Source: Flammeovirgaceae bacterium UBA5585
GTDB lineage: Bacteria > Bacteroidota > Bacteroidia > Cytophagales > Cyclobacteriaceae
NCBI GenBank assembly: GCA_002425185.1
Contig: DILT01000013.1
Span: forward strand, 310,001-374,000
DNA length: 64,000 nt
Direction of reading: 5' to 3'
A program made the position numbers and the translations under genes. Under the pieces are notes generated by a model that was not told the origin of the DNA, made no database searches, and saw only the letters and a list, made by a program, of their open reading frames with translations. Every line of letters begins with the position of its first letter. Position 1 is the first letter of the stretch. Below, one piece after another: positions 33,490 through 42,555 of this stretch.

Positions 33490-34267
33490 GCAACGGATAC
33501 TTCGGGCTGAAAACCTGGTAAAAAAATATAAAAGCCGCACGGTGGTAGATCACGTATCTGTGCAGGTTGCGCAAGGTGAAATTGTAGGGTTGCTTGGACC
33601 CAATGGTGCTGGTAAAACAACTTCCTTCTACATGATTGTGGGGCTGATCAAACCCAACGAAGGGAAAATATTTTTAGATCAGGAAGACATTACCGCATTG
33701 CCCATGTACCAACGGGCGCGCAAAGGGATTGGCTACCTGGCGCAGGAAGCTTCTGTGTTTCGGAAGTTAACCGTTGAAGAAAACATTATGTCGGTGTTGG
33801 AGATGAGACCGTCTACCAAACAACAGCGAATGGAGAAGGTTGACGAACTTATCAATGAATTCAGTCTGCATAAGGTTAGAAAAAACCTGGGCATGTCCTT
33901 ATCGGGGGGTGAGCGCAGAAGAACCGAAATTGCCCGCGCCCTTGCCGTTGATCCAAACTTTGTATTGCTCGATGAACCCTTTGCCGGAGTAGACCCGATT
34001 GCGGTAGAAGAAATACAATCCATTGTAGCAAAATTAAAACGGAAAAACATCGGCATTCTCATTACCGACCACAACGTGGATGAGACACTTTCCATTACCG
34101 ATCGCGCCTATTTAATGGTGGATGGCAAGCTGTTTAAATCCGGAACAGCCGAAGACCTGGCAAGCGATCCGCAGGTGCGCAAAGTTTACCTCGGCCAGAA
34201 TTTTGAGTTACGCAGGGCTAAAGTAGTAACCCAAAACTCAGACACCTGGACAGATGAGGCCTTATAA
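33482..34267 (+). CDS. lptB: LPS export ABC transporter ATP-binding protein LptB
   Basis: 261 residues from ATG 33482, inside the last codons of recJ. Walker A is GPNGAGKTTSFYMIVG; the Q loop is YLAQEASVFRKLTVEEN; the signature LSGGERRRTEIARAL and Walker B VLLDEPFAGVDPIAV follow, with the switch histidine in ITDHNVDETL. These are specific to LptB, which powers LPS transport with LptFG. No lptC/F/G is adjacent. Confidence 0.95.
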   Translation: MTKQRILRAENLVKKYKSRTVVDHVSVQVAQGEIVGLLGPNGAGKTTSFYMIVGLIKPNEGKIFLDQEDITALPMYQRARKGIGYLAQEASVFRKLTVEENIMSVLEMRPSTKQQRMEKVDELINEFSLHKVRKNLGMSLSGGERRRTEIARALAVDPNFVLLDEPFAGVDPIAVEEIQSIVAKLKRKNIGILITDHNVDETLSITDRAYLMVDGKLFKSGTAEDLASDPQVRKVYLGQNFELRRAKVVTQNSDTWTDEAL

Positions 34268-34342
34268 TAAGTAAAGCATATAATTCTTAAAAGAGCCTTT
34301 CCGGAGTTGCTAACGGCCACTTTTTATTCATCATATTCTGTC

Positions 34343-34350
34343 TATTTTTG
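34343..34350 (+). promoter_or_regulatory. -7 box of the GH3-family gene
   Basis: TATTTTTG, an exact TAnnTTTG match, 16 bases before the ATG at 34367. No clear -33 TTTG. Confidence 0.4.
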
Positions 34351-34366
34351 AGTTTACCTGATACCA

Positions 34367-35887
34367 ATGGGCCTGCTGAATTCTATTTTAACCTGGGTGA
34401 TGAAAAAGCGCATTCATCAGATTGAGCTTTTCATGAAGTACCCGCATGAAGTGCAGGACGAAATTTTCAGAAAACTAATACAGACCGCCCGCTACACGGA
34501 ATTTGGAACGAAGTATGATTTTGGTTCCATCACCTCCTACAATCAGTTTCGCGATCGGGTTCCGGTTCATTCGTACGAGCAGATTTTCCCCTACATCGAA
34601 CGCCTGATGCGTGGCGAGCAAAACATTTTGTGGCCATCGGAAGTAAAGTGGTTTTCCAAGTCATCCGGAACAACGAACGCCCGAAGCAAATTTATTCCTG
34701 TTTCACAAGAGGCTTTGGAAGACTGCCACTTTAAAGGCGGAAAGGATTTGCTTTCGATTTATGTGAACAATTATCCCGACACAAAAATTTTTGACGGCAA
34801 AGGATTAGGTGTTGGTGGCAGCCACCAGGTAAACGAACACGATCCAACGGCAACATCTTACTATGGAGATGTTTCGGCTGTAATTATGCAAAACCTGCCC
34901 ATCTGGGCTGAGTTTATTCGTACACCTAAATTGGAAACAGCCCTGATGAGCAATTGGGAAGAGAAAATTGACAAGCTGGCACGTGAAACTTCTCAGGAGA
35001 ATGTTACCAATATCGCTGGCGTGCCTACCTGGACGATCCTGTTGATTCAACAGGTAGTTGCCCTGGAGAAAAAGAAAAACATTTTAGAGGTATGGCCCAA
35101 CCTGGAAGTATTTTTTCACGGAGCCGTATCGTTTAAACCCTATCGGAAACTCTTCAAGGAACTTATACCAAAAGAACAAATGGTGTACTGGGAAATCTTC
35201 AATGCAAGTGAAGGTTTCTTCGGTATTCAGGATCAGAAGGATTCAGAAGAGTTGCTGCTCATGCTTGACTATGGTATTTTTTATGAATTCATCCCATCGG
35301 ACGAGTTAGAAAGTAGCCACCCGAAAGCCCTGCGGTTAAGCGAGGTGGAGACTGGAAAAAATTATGCTATGGTTATCACCACCAATGCAGGGTTGTGGCG
35401 ATACAATATTGGTGATACAATAAAGTTTACATCCCTGTCGCCCTATCGAATAAAAATTTCCGGGCGAACAAAGCACTTTATAAATGCATTTGGCGAAGAG
35501 GTTATTGTTGAAAATGCAGAGACAGCGATAACCAAGGCCTGCGAAGCTACCGGGGCTATTATCGATAACTTTACAGCGGCACCGGTTTTTCTGGAAGCCA
35601 ATAAAAAGGGCGGGCACGAGTGGATCATTGAGTTCAGAGTGATGCCAGCGGATCTGGCTGAGTTTACACACATTCTGGATTCCACCCTGCGCCAGGTAAA
35701 CAGTGACTACGATGCCAAACGCGCACACGACCTGGCGCTGGTTGCACCCAAAATTCATAGCGTGCAGCCCGGAACATTTTATAATTGGATGAAAAGCAGG
35801 GGCAAGCTGGGCGGACAAAATAAAGTGCCACGATTGTCCAACTCGCGCGAGTACGTGGAGGACATTTTAAGAATGATGAATGCTTGA
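34367..35887 (+). CDS. GH3 auxin-responsive-promoter-family protein (acyl-adenylate/amide ligase fold)
   Basis: 506 residues. The adenylation motif is KWFSKSSGTTNARSKFIPVS near residue 95. Others are SWEEKID-like segments, NASEGFFGIQD (near 283), and the C-terminal YRIKISGRTKHFINAFGEEV, all typical of GH3 enzymes. Plant GH3 proteins conjugate amino acids to auxin or jasmonate. Bacteroidota members are common but uncharacterised. It is monocistronic. The substrate cannot be inferred. Confidence 0.88.
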   Translation: MGLLNSILTWVMKKRIHQIELFMKYPHEVQDEIFRKLIQTARYTEFGTKYDFGSITSYNQFRDRVPVHSYEQIFPYIERLMRGEQNILWPSEVKWFSKSSGTTNARSKFIPVSQEALEDCHFKGGKDLLSIYVNNYPDTKIFDGKGLGVGGSHQVNEHDPTATSYYGDVSAVIMQNLPIWAEFIRTPKLETALMSNWEEKIDKLARETSQENVTNIAGVPTWTILLIQQVVALEKKKNILEVWPNLEVFFHGAVSFKPYRKLFKELIPKEQMVYWEIFNASEGFFGIQDQKDSEELLLMLDYGIFYEFIPSDELESSHPKALRLSEVETGKNYAMVITTNAGLWRYNIGDTIKFTSLSPYRIKISGRTKHFINAFGEEVIVENAETAITKACEATGAIIDNFTAAPVFLEANKKGGHEWIIEFRVMPADLAEFTHILDSTLRQVNSDYDAKRAHDLALVAPKIHSVQPGTFYNWMKSRGKLGGQNKVPRLSNSREYVEDILRMMNA

Positions 35888-35984
35888 CATTATACCCGAA
35901 CCGTGAGAAAGTCATTCCACGGGTTTGTAAATTCTGGGGCTTCGCGTAATTTACCTCTTTAAACCAAACCCAAACCTCATACTC

Positions 35985-36335
35985 ATGGCACAACCCATAC
36001 CTAATTTTAAAAATGATCCCATCATCGTTCTGTTGCTGGGCTTTATTACTTGCGGCCTTTACCTGATTTACTGGAACATTAAAGCCGCACAAGTTTTAAA
36101 TGCAGTAGCCGACAAAGAAGTCATCTCCCAGCCGATCGCCATCTTTGCCGGTTGCTGCTTGCCCGTAAACTTGTATTTCTATTACCTGGCAGGAAAGGAA
36201 GGACTTCCTAAGGTTTATGAAAAAACCGGTGAAGCAAACAAAGACCAATCAACCTTATTATTGGTGCTTGGATTTTTTGTGCCCATGGTGGCCGCAATGA
36301 TTGTACAAGGTGATATCAATAAGCTTTACAAATAA
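35985..36335 (+). CDS. DUF4234-like small membrane protein
   Basis: 116 residues. Three hydrophobic segments: VLLLGFITCGLYLIYWN (about residues 11-27), FAGCCLPVNLYFYYLAG (46-65) and LLVLGFFVPMVAAMIVQG (87-108). GLYLIYW followed by a polar helix is characteristic of DUF4234. Function is unknown. The end overlaps or immediately precedes the DUF2752 gene. Confidence 0.75.
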   Translation: MAQPIPNFKNDPIIVLLLGFITCGLYLIYWNIKAAQVLNAVADKEVISQPIAIFAGCCLPVNLYFYYLAGKEGLPKVYEKTGEANKDQSTLLLVLGFFVPMVAAMIVQGDINKLYK

Positions 36336-36363
36336 TTCGCGCACAAGGCGCAAGCTTTATGGA

Positions 36364-36771
36364 ATGGCCGGTGCACTTGCAACACTGGCTATTCCGTATT
36401 TCATTATGCTTCACAGCCACGAATCAATTGAAGCAGCCCAATCATTTTGTCCGTTCAAAATGGCAACCGGTTTTCCGTGCCCGGGATGCGGCATTACCAA
36501 ATCATTTGTCTTTTTATACTCAGGCGACCTGTTTAAAAGTTTTTCATTTCATTTGTTTGGGCCCTTTGCGTTTTTAGCGTGTGTGGGTGCGTTAATTATA
36601 TTGCCTATCGAACTTGTTACCGGCCGTGAATTTTTTCAGTCTTTTTTATTTAGCAAGCGTGTTGCTTACACCTTGGCAATAGCTTTAGGCACGTACCACT
36701 TTATTCGGGTAATATACTTTGCCTATGCCCACTCGCTGGATGAAATCCTGCGACAATCGATCTGGCAGTAG
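36364..36771 (+). CDS. DUF2752 membrane protein
   Basis: 135 residues from the first in-frame ATG, 36364. A GTG at 36310 or TTG at 36301 could extend it and overlap the preceding gene. FKMATGFPCPGCGITKSFVFL carries the PCPGCG motif that defines DUF2752. Three hydrophobic helices follow. Function is unknown; relatives often accompany DUF4234 or CD225-like genes. Confidence 0.8.
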   Translation: MAGALATLAIPYFIMLHSHESIEAAQSFCPFKMATGFPCPGCGITKSFVFLYSGDLFKSFSFHLFGPFAFLACVGALIILPIELVTGREFFQSFLFSKRVAYTLAIALGTYHFIRVIYFAYAHSLDEILRQSIWQ

Positions 36772-36783
36772 CCTTTAATAGAA

Positions 36784-37371
36784 TTACGACACCGAAGAAA
36801 CTCCTTCTTTTTGTTTCCGTATCCTCTTCGGGTTATACCATAACCAAAAGCCTGTAAATGAGAGAAGCAGCAACCCACCGCCCAGCAGGGTTGTATAGAT
36901 TAGCTTGATCTGTCCATCGGAAGTATCAAAAAGAAAATCCAGGATAGAGCCATCGTGGATTTGCTCAATGATATCGGAGGTGCGTTGATTTACGGCCAGC
37001 ACTTTTCCGGTTGAACCATCAAGCTGTATTTCGGTGAAGTGGTCCTTAAAGACAAATTTTACGATTCCCTTATCTGGCCTTGCGTCAATACGATCAATTC
37101 TGGCGGAGCGATTTTCAGGAAAGGAGTGCTGTAAAGCCTGTATTGCCAGCGTGTTCAGCGAGTCATAGCTAAGCCATATTTTTAAATCTGTTGAAGTTCC
37201 CTTTTCTGTTTTTGGTAAAATCAATCCACCAGAATGTTTCTTCCAGCCCAGCAGCAACCCGGTTATGGCGATAATGAAGAAGAAAGCAACCAGTGCCGAA
37301 CCAAAAATGCGATGCAGTTTTCGGTGACTTCGGGTTGATTTGGCAATTTCTTTGGTGTCTTTCATAATCAT
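36784..37371 (-). CDS. PepSY-associated TM helix protein
   Basis: 195 residues; a second ATG two codons inside (37365) is equally good. The N-terminal RSHRKLHRIFGSALVAFFF is the HxxxHR helix of PepSY-TM proteins. A periplasmic PepSY-like region (about 60-140) follows, then a C-terminal helix LLGGGLLLLSFTGFWLWYNP. Such proteins accompany siderophore or heme receptors and often act in ferric reduction. It lies 51 bases after the TonB receptor stop, in one operon. Confidence 0.82.
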   Translation of the reverse strand: MIMKDTKEIAKSTRSHRKLHRIFGSALVAFFFIIAITGLLLGWKKHSGGLILPKTEKGTSTDLKIWLSYDSLNTLAIQALQHSFPENRSARIDRIDARPDKGIVKFVFKDHFTEIQLDGSTGKVLAVNQRTSDIIEQIHDGSILDFLFDTSDGQIKLIYTTLLGGGLLLLSFTGFWLWYNPKRIRKQKEGVSSVS

Positions 37372-37422
37372 AAAGTGTAAAATACGGTCAGGCTACAGGC
37401 AGCAACCTCACAACAGAAAGTT

Positions 37423-39621
37423 CTATATCCGGCCGCGCAAAGAAATAATAAAATTTCTTCCAGGTGCGGATATTCCTGATGAATACGGTCTGTAGCGCTT
37501 ATCTAAAATGTTCTCAACCCCCACATCGATAATCATATATTTAATAACCGGATACGATGCCTTGAAATTTAATGTCCACCACGCGGGCGAATATGGATTT
37601 CCATTTTCATCTTTCGCATACAAATGCGCATCAGCCTGCTCACTGAATGCCAGGTCACTGTTGGCGATTTCACCATTGTAGTTGGCATACAGATTGGCCA
37701 TCAATCCTTTTCGATTAAAAATAACCTGAGTGGAGCCAAAAGAAGGAGCAACGTGTGTTGGCGGACTGTTTAATCCACTTGCAAAATCGCGCTCTTTTCC
37801 TTTTTGATAATTGAAGGATGAGGTCAGGCGAAGATAATCCAGGACTTTCCAGTCAATGCCTGCCTGTATACCATATACATAAAGATCATTTATGTTTTGC
37901 AATGACACTACCCTGCTCAATGTTTCATCAAAATCGATGCTGTCTTGTCCGTTAAAAGTAGAAGGCGCGCGGGCAATAGCGTTATCCATAGCAGTATAGT
38001 ACACACCGGCATCAAAAGAGAACTTTTTTGAAACGCTTACCATTGCGCCAATCTCATAGTTAAAGGCGGTCTCAGGTTTAAGATTTCGATTTGGAACTAC
38101 TACCGTGCCCGGTTGGGAATCAAATACTTTACCGATGTCATCTACATTCGGTGCACGAAATCCGGTAGAAAAATTGGCGAACAGTTTTGATTTTTCTGTA
38201 GGGCTGTAAATCAATCCAAGACTATTCGTGACCTGCTTATTTTTTAACTCAGCTTCAGTAAACTGAAAATCAAAAAATGTGTTATCGTATTTCGCGTAGG
38301 TGTACACATAATTGAAGCGATTGCTGACGGTGAGTAACCAGGCTTCATTGAGGTTTACTTTCATGCTCAGGTAAGCAGCCGCTGAGCGCCAGTCGGAGTC
38401 ATCAGGGTACCGTGTTGAAAGCGGGGCCTCCGTTTCTGTGTTGATGTTGAACCGGTAAGCTGTTGAATAAACCTTGTTGGTTACAAACTCGGCCCCATAA
38501 AAAAACTGCACGTGCTCATTCACCTTTTTATCCATATCCATGTTGGCCGACCATGCTTTTACATTTTCAAACCGGTTGTTCCGGTTAACATTGTTCCGGT
38601 TGCGGTTGTGACGACTTTCAGAATAGTCCTGATACGCTATGGTTAGCCGTGCTGCATCAAACAGAACAGTGGGTGAAATATAATTTGCCTGAAAGGAATG
38701 CATCAACCATTCCTGTGGCCCGTAATACCATTCAGCACTTACAAAGTTATCCTGATTATTTTTCAGAATAAGCCGGTCGTAACGATCATACCGTGAGGTT
38801 TTGGATTGATGATAGCTGTAGTTTAAATCCCAGTTGGCGTTCGGTTTAAAGCGAACTTTCTGCATCAGGTTGAGTTGATTGTAACCGGTTGGTACTTGAA
38901 TGCGGGGATCGGAATTGATTCTTACAACATCAGCATCGTTTTCGCGCACCATATAGTCCGGGCGCAGATATTCATTCGGCCCCTTCGAACCTTGCTTCAG
39001 GTCATCGAATGTTGAATAGGTAACGCTGGTGAGAAAGGCCCATTTTTTCAAGCCAAAATTAACATCCAAATGGCCGGTGTTTTCTTTGTTGGCCGATGAG
39101 TAACGCATCAGGGCATTGGCTGCGAAATGAAGCTTTTCATCAGATGAAAGCAAGGCTGGACGAGTATGAAAGTCCATCACGCCACCAATGGCATCACTGC
39201 CATACACAACCGAACCTGGGCCGAATATTACCTCGGATGTTTCGATGATGTTCGGATCAAGCGAAATCACATTTTGCACATTGCCACTGCGGAAGATGGC
39301 ATTGTTAAAGCGCACACCATCCACAACCAGCAGTACACGGTTGGTGGCAAACCCGCGGATCATCGGGCTGCCCCCACCCAGTTGACTCTTCTGAACAAAT
39401 ACCTGGTTGGATAGGCTTAGCAAATCGGCAGCGGTTTGCGGATTTTGAAATTGAATAAGTGAGGCATCGATTTTCGTAACCCGGTTGGGAACTTCACGAA
39501 TATTTTCTTCCCACCGGTTAACCGAAATAACCACCTCTTTCAGAAGTTTGGTCGTATCGGATTGTTGTGCATGCGTATAGACGCGCAGCATAAGCAAACA
39601 CACCATAAGTGCTAGTCTCAT
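37423..39621 (-). CDS. TonB-dependent outer-membrane receptor (iron/heme-like)
   Basis: 732 residues. The signal peptide ends VYTHAQQ. The plug domain reads EVVISVNRWEENIREVPNRV, then GGGSPMIRGFATNRVLLVVDG and VYGSDAIGGVMDF. The barrel ends in FIISLRGRI with a C-terminal hydrophobic residue. The single plug without a carboxypeptidase-like extension and the MIRGF-type motif suggest siderophore or hemin uptake rather than SusC glycans. The PepSY gene downstream supports iron. The 170-aa gene lies upstream. Confidence 0.9.
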   Translation of the reverse strand: MRLALMVCLLMLRVYTHAQQSDTTKLLKEVVISVNRWEENIREVPNRVTKIDASLIQFQNPQTAADLLSLSNQVFVQKSQLGGGSPMIRGFATNRVLLVVDGVRFNNAIFRSGNVQNVISLDPNIIETSEVIFGPGSVVYGSDAIGGVMDFHTRPALLSSDEKLHFAANALMRYSSANKENTGHLDVNFGLKKWAFLTSVTYSTFDDLKQGSKGPNEYLRPDYMVRENDADVVRINSDPRIQVPTGYNQLNLMQKVRFKPNANWDLNYSYHQSKTSRYDRYDRLILKNNQDNFVSAEWYYGPQEWLMHSFQANYISPTVLFDAARLTIAYQDYSESRHNRNRNNVNRNNRFENVKAWSANMDMDKKVNEHVQFFYGAEFVTNKVYSTAYRFNINTETEAPLSTRYPDDSDWRSAAAYLSMKVNLNEAWLLTVSNRFNYVYTYAKYDNTFFDFQFTEAELKNKQVTNSLGLIYSPTEKSKLFANFSTGFRAPNVDDIGKVFDSQPGTVVVPNRNLKPETAFNYEIGAMVSVSKKFSFDAGVYYTAMDNAIARAPSTFNGQDSIDFDETLSRVVSLQNINDLYVYGIQAGIDWKVLDYLRLTSSFNYQKGKERDFASGLNSPPTHVAPSFGSTQVIFNRKGLMANLYANYNGEIANSDLAFSEQADAHLYAKDENGNPYSPAWWTLNFKASYPVIKYMIIDVGVENILDKRYRPYSSGISAPGRNFIISLRGRI

Positions 39622-39680
39622 GTAAATGAAAAAGTTTAAGTCAAAGAATTTATGCCGGATTGAAATCCGATTGAACTGAC

Positions 39681-40193
39681 TTAAATCGACCTGGGCGGAG
39701 GTGAGTCGATGATAGCAAAGAAATTAAAAAATGACGTAGTGTAATAAGTGTGGGATAAAGATCTTTCAGGTAAGCTAGTTAGGCTATACTCAAATTGTAC
39801 CGGCAGAAAGTGTAACACGCTGAACAGCGAAAATGAAGGTGGTGTTTGTGCTGAATCGTTTTGAAGATTATTGAGTACTGCATCAAGAACAGAAAGCAGG
39901 TTGTCTTCATCTTCATCGTATACACCGTAGACATAAAGTTTTAAATCCTTTTCAACTATTCGCGCAATGTCAAACATATTGCCATCAACTTTTATTTCGT
40001 GTTCCTCCACACGAGCCCGTTTGAATTCTTCAGGGGTAAGAATAATAAGTTCAAGGTCTTCATCGGGTAAGGTTGCCAAAAGAGCTCTCATCTCCCTTTT
40101 GATTTGCATAGCCCGAAAAGTAAAGTAAATATACGAGCCGGCAAAGTTGGCCAGCAAAAGGGTAAGCAGCAGAATGGAGATGAAGTGCCTCAC
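39681..40193 (-). CDS. Hypothetical membrane-anchored protein upstream of the TonB receptor
   Basis: 170 residues. One N-terminal hydrophobic segment (about residues 4-27) is followed by an acidic soluble part EEFKRARVEEHEIKVDGNMF and ends in FAIIDSPPPRSI. Small proteins ending in a proline-rich tail often precede TonB-dependent receptors in Bacteroidota. Function is unknown. It lies 59 bases from the receptor start and is likely in the same operon. Confidence 0.7.
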   Translation of the reverse strand: MRHFISILLLTLLLANFAGSYIYFTFRAMQIKREMRALLATLPDEDLELIILTPEEFKRARVEEHEIKVDGNMFDIARIVEKDLKLYVYGVYDEDEDNLLSVLDAVLNNLQNDSAQTPPSFSLFSVLHFLPVQFEYSLTSLPERSLSHTYYTTSFFNFFAIIDSPPPRSI

Positions 40194-40288
40194 AAAGCGA
40201 AGGTAGCGAAAAGTATGGCTCGTTATGCTGAATTACAGAAGCGGTAATGCCTTTGTACAGTGGGCTAGTACAGTTCAAGGGATCGGAG

Positions 40289-42430
40289 TTAACTTGATTT
40301 TAACTTCTTGTAGGATTTTGATTGCGTAAATTCTCCAACCTCCCCAAAACGCTCATACTCCGGCCAATTGGAATAACCTTTACTTTTGGCTTTACTTAAC
40401 ATTTTGCTTGATTTGGTAAACTTATTCTTTGCAGCATAATAGCGTGAATAGTTAACATAACCCCGTGGCTCTTCAGGCATTAGTTTTACTTGTGACTTGG
40501 CCGCTTCATAAAGGATGGGGAGACTTGTTTTAGGAATACTATCAAAGCGGTTTATTAAAGCAAAACCACGGTAGAGGTCTTCTTGGTTTTTGCCTGCCAA
40601 ATAGTACTTCTGAACAAGTGACCGGAATGCAAAATCCGAATAGTCAATTTTTTCATTAAGATTATTGGACAAGTCTGCTGCTTTTTCATAAAGCAAAGCT
40701 GCGCTATCAAGCTTTGAACCAATGTAAGGATACCCTATGTTTTTCCACAAATAGACAAAATACTGTCCAGCCAGGTTCACATAGTCGTATACTGTTGGCT
40801 TACGCTTAACCGCTTCACGAAAATAGTAAGTCGACAGGCTGTCATTTTTCTTTCGGTAATGGATATTGCCCAACAGTGCATAGGGCCTTGTCCATGCTGG
40901 AGCAAGACGCACAGCCCTCTCTGAACTTATAAGTGCATCATCATACTTCTTCAGGAAGTAATTGATGCGGGCGTAGGTATAGTACAAATAGGAGCTGGTT
41001 GTATCTAAGGCAATAGCCTTGCGTATGCTCTCAATGGCAATTTCTTTTGTTATACTTTTAACATCTTGTATTCTGATGAACATTGACGGCTGCCAAGACT
41101 CGGCTTTCATATAGTTATACCTAACAAACACTCGATTATGCAGCGGATCTTGTGGAGGAATGATTTCAACAAGTTTGGAAAGAGCAGCCGTTAAGTTCCG
41201 CCTTATAGTATAGTTTTTATTGCTATTATACTCTTCAGTAAGCTGGAAGGTGTAAACATCTGAATTTTTTCCATCCGCTGTTTCCATTAAGGGTTTCTCT
41301 TCAGTTAACTGAAGTACTTGATTGATATATTCCTGGCTGAGGTTCATGGTTGCGATATAGAGCCGCTCCTCCATTAAGGATATTATGGGATGCTCAGGGG
41401 TAACAGTTTTTATAAATTCATAATAGCTGAACGCATCGTTTCCCGGGTGGTCCGCCAAACGATAGTTTTTGATTGCTGTTTTGAACAGCTCGTAAACCAC
41501 CTTGGCGGTGTCGCTGAGTTGCTGAACATAAGTTAGTTCATCTGTTCGGGAAAGCGCATCAAGTAGGTTTACTTTTGTATCGTCAGCGTAAAGCTCTTTG
41601 TATCGTTCAAACTGCTCCTCGTCAACCTGCGCCAGGTAAATTGATTTTGGACTTCCGACAACTTTTGGATTCTGCAGGTATTGAGTTTGTGCGGGCACAT
41701 TTTCGTACAGATAACGTTCAAGTTCCATTAAACTAACCAAACCATCCTTTGGTGCAGTGTCAGCAAATCCCAGCAAACCTTTTATCAGGTAGTAAGTAAA
41801 CACACCATGTCCACCGCCCCACATCGGGTGCTCATAGGATTTCTCATTGTCTTGGGCTGATAAAATCTTATAAATATTTTTTGCCTCTGCTGCCAAGAGA
41901 TTGTTGAGAAACAAAAAACCTTCTTTCCCATCCGATTTTCCAGAGTGGCAGGCATCGGCTACGAAGATGGTTTGCACGTTGCGCCTGGAAAGTGACTGAA
42001 GAAAGGCCTGAAGAAATTCCATGGAGATATTACCACCACTACTGTAGGTCTCATTAAACGCATCATGTGCATGAAGATAGCCTAACTTAAAGTCAGTTAA
42101 ATCTTCATATCCACCATGCCCGGAGAAATAAATGAAAACCCTGTCATTTTCCAAGGTGTTTTTAAGCAACCATCGCATTGCAAACTCGATGGAGGCAGCG
42201 GTGGCATCTTCATTGAGCAACACGCGCGTTTGTTCTTCCGAGTAGTATTTACCAAGTACTTTCTTTAGTATTTGATGATAGGCCATCGCGTCATCATCAG
42301 CAAATTGAAGGTTGTTGAAATGCTTATAATCAGAAATGCCGACAATCAACACCCACATTTTACGCTCCTGAGCGCTCGCATGGGAGAGGCTTAGAAGAAA
42401 GAATAAAACAAGAAAAAAGCTTCGGAGCAT
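40289..42430 (-). CDS. Caspase-family (C14) protease with TPR repeats, exported
   Basis: 713 residues from ATG 42428-42430; a longer frame upstream lacks a signal peptide. The signal peptide ends LSHASAQ. The caspase-like domain has the catalytic dyad His105 (IYFSGHGG) and Cys161 (VADACHSGK). The C-terminal half (about 420-700) is TPR-like, with paired helices such as SYLYYTYARINYFLKKYDDA. Metacaspase relatives in bacteria act in regulated proteolysis or stress; the export signal suggests a periplasmic or surface role. It is monocistronic. Confidence 0.88.
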   Translation of the reverse strand: MLRSFFLVLFFLLSLSHASAQERKMWVLIVGISDYKHFNNLQFADDDAMAYHQILKKVLGKYYSEEQTRVLLNEDATAASIEFAMRWLLKNTLENDRVFIYFSGHGGYEDLTDFKLGYLHAHDAFNETYSSGGNISMEFLQAFLQSLSRRNVQTIFVADACHSGKSDGKEGFLFLNNLLAAEAKNIYKILSAQDNEKSYEHPMWGGGHGVFTYYLIKGLLGFADTAPKDGLVSLMELERYLYENVPAQTQYLQNPKVVGSPKSIYLAQVDEEQFERYKELYADDTKVNLLDALSRTDELTYVQQLSDTAKVVYELFKTAIKNYRLADHPGNDAFSYYEFIKTVTPEHPIISLMEERLYIATMNLSQEYINQVLQLTEEKPLMETADGKNSDVYTFQLTEEYNSNKNYTIRRNLTAALSKLVEIIPPQDPLHNRVFVRYNYMKAESWQPSMFIRIQDVKSITKEIAIESIRKAIALDTTSSYLYYTYARINYFLKKYDDALISSERAVRLAPAWTRPYALLGNIHYRKKNDSLSTYYFREAVKRKPTVYDYVNLAGQYFVYLWKNIGYPYIGSKLDSAALLYEKAADLSNNLNEKIDYSDFAFRSLVQKYYLAGKNQEDLYRGFALINRFDSIPKTSLPILYEAAKSQVKLMPEEPRGYVNYSRYYAAKNKFTKSSKMLSKAKSKGYSNWPEYERFGEVGEFTQSKSYKKLKSS

Positions 42431-42515
42431 GTCATGATCTCTTTGACGTTGAAGATAATCAAAATGCGTTAGCTTTAATAGCAAGGCTGGGCCAATGAAA
42501 GATGGATAGCAATTG

Positions 42516-42550
42516 AAGTTGTCCTACATCTTAAAGATGTAGGACAACTT
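42516..42550 (-). terminator. Perfect 17-bp inverted repeat after the amidohydrolase gene
   Basis: AAGTTGTCCTACATCTT and its exact reverse complement AAGATGTAGGACAACTT are separated by a single A. It lies 5 bases after the stop of the minus-strand amidohydrolase. A terminator is likely, although the downstream U-run is poor. Confidence 0.6.
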
Positions 42551-42555
42551 GTAGA

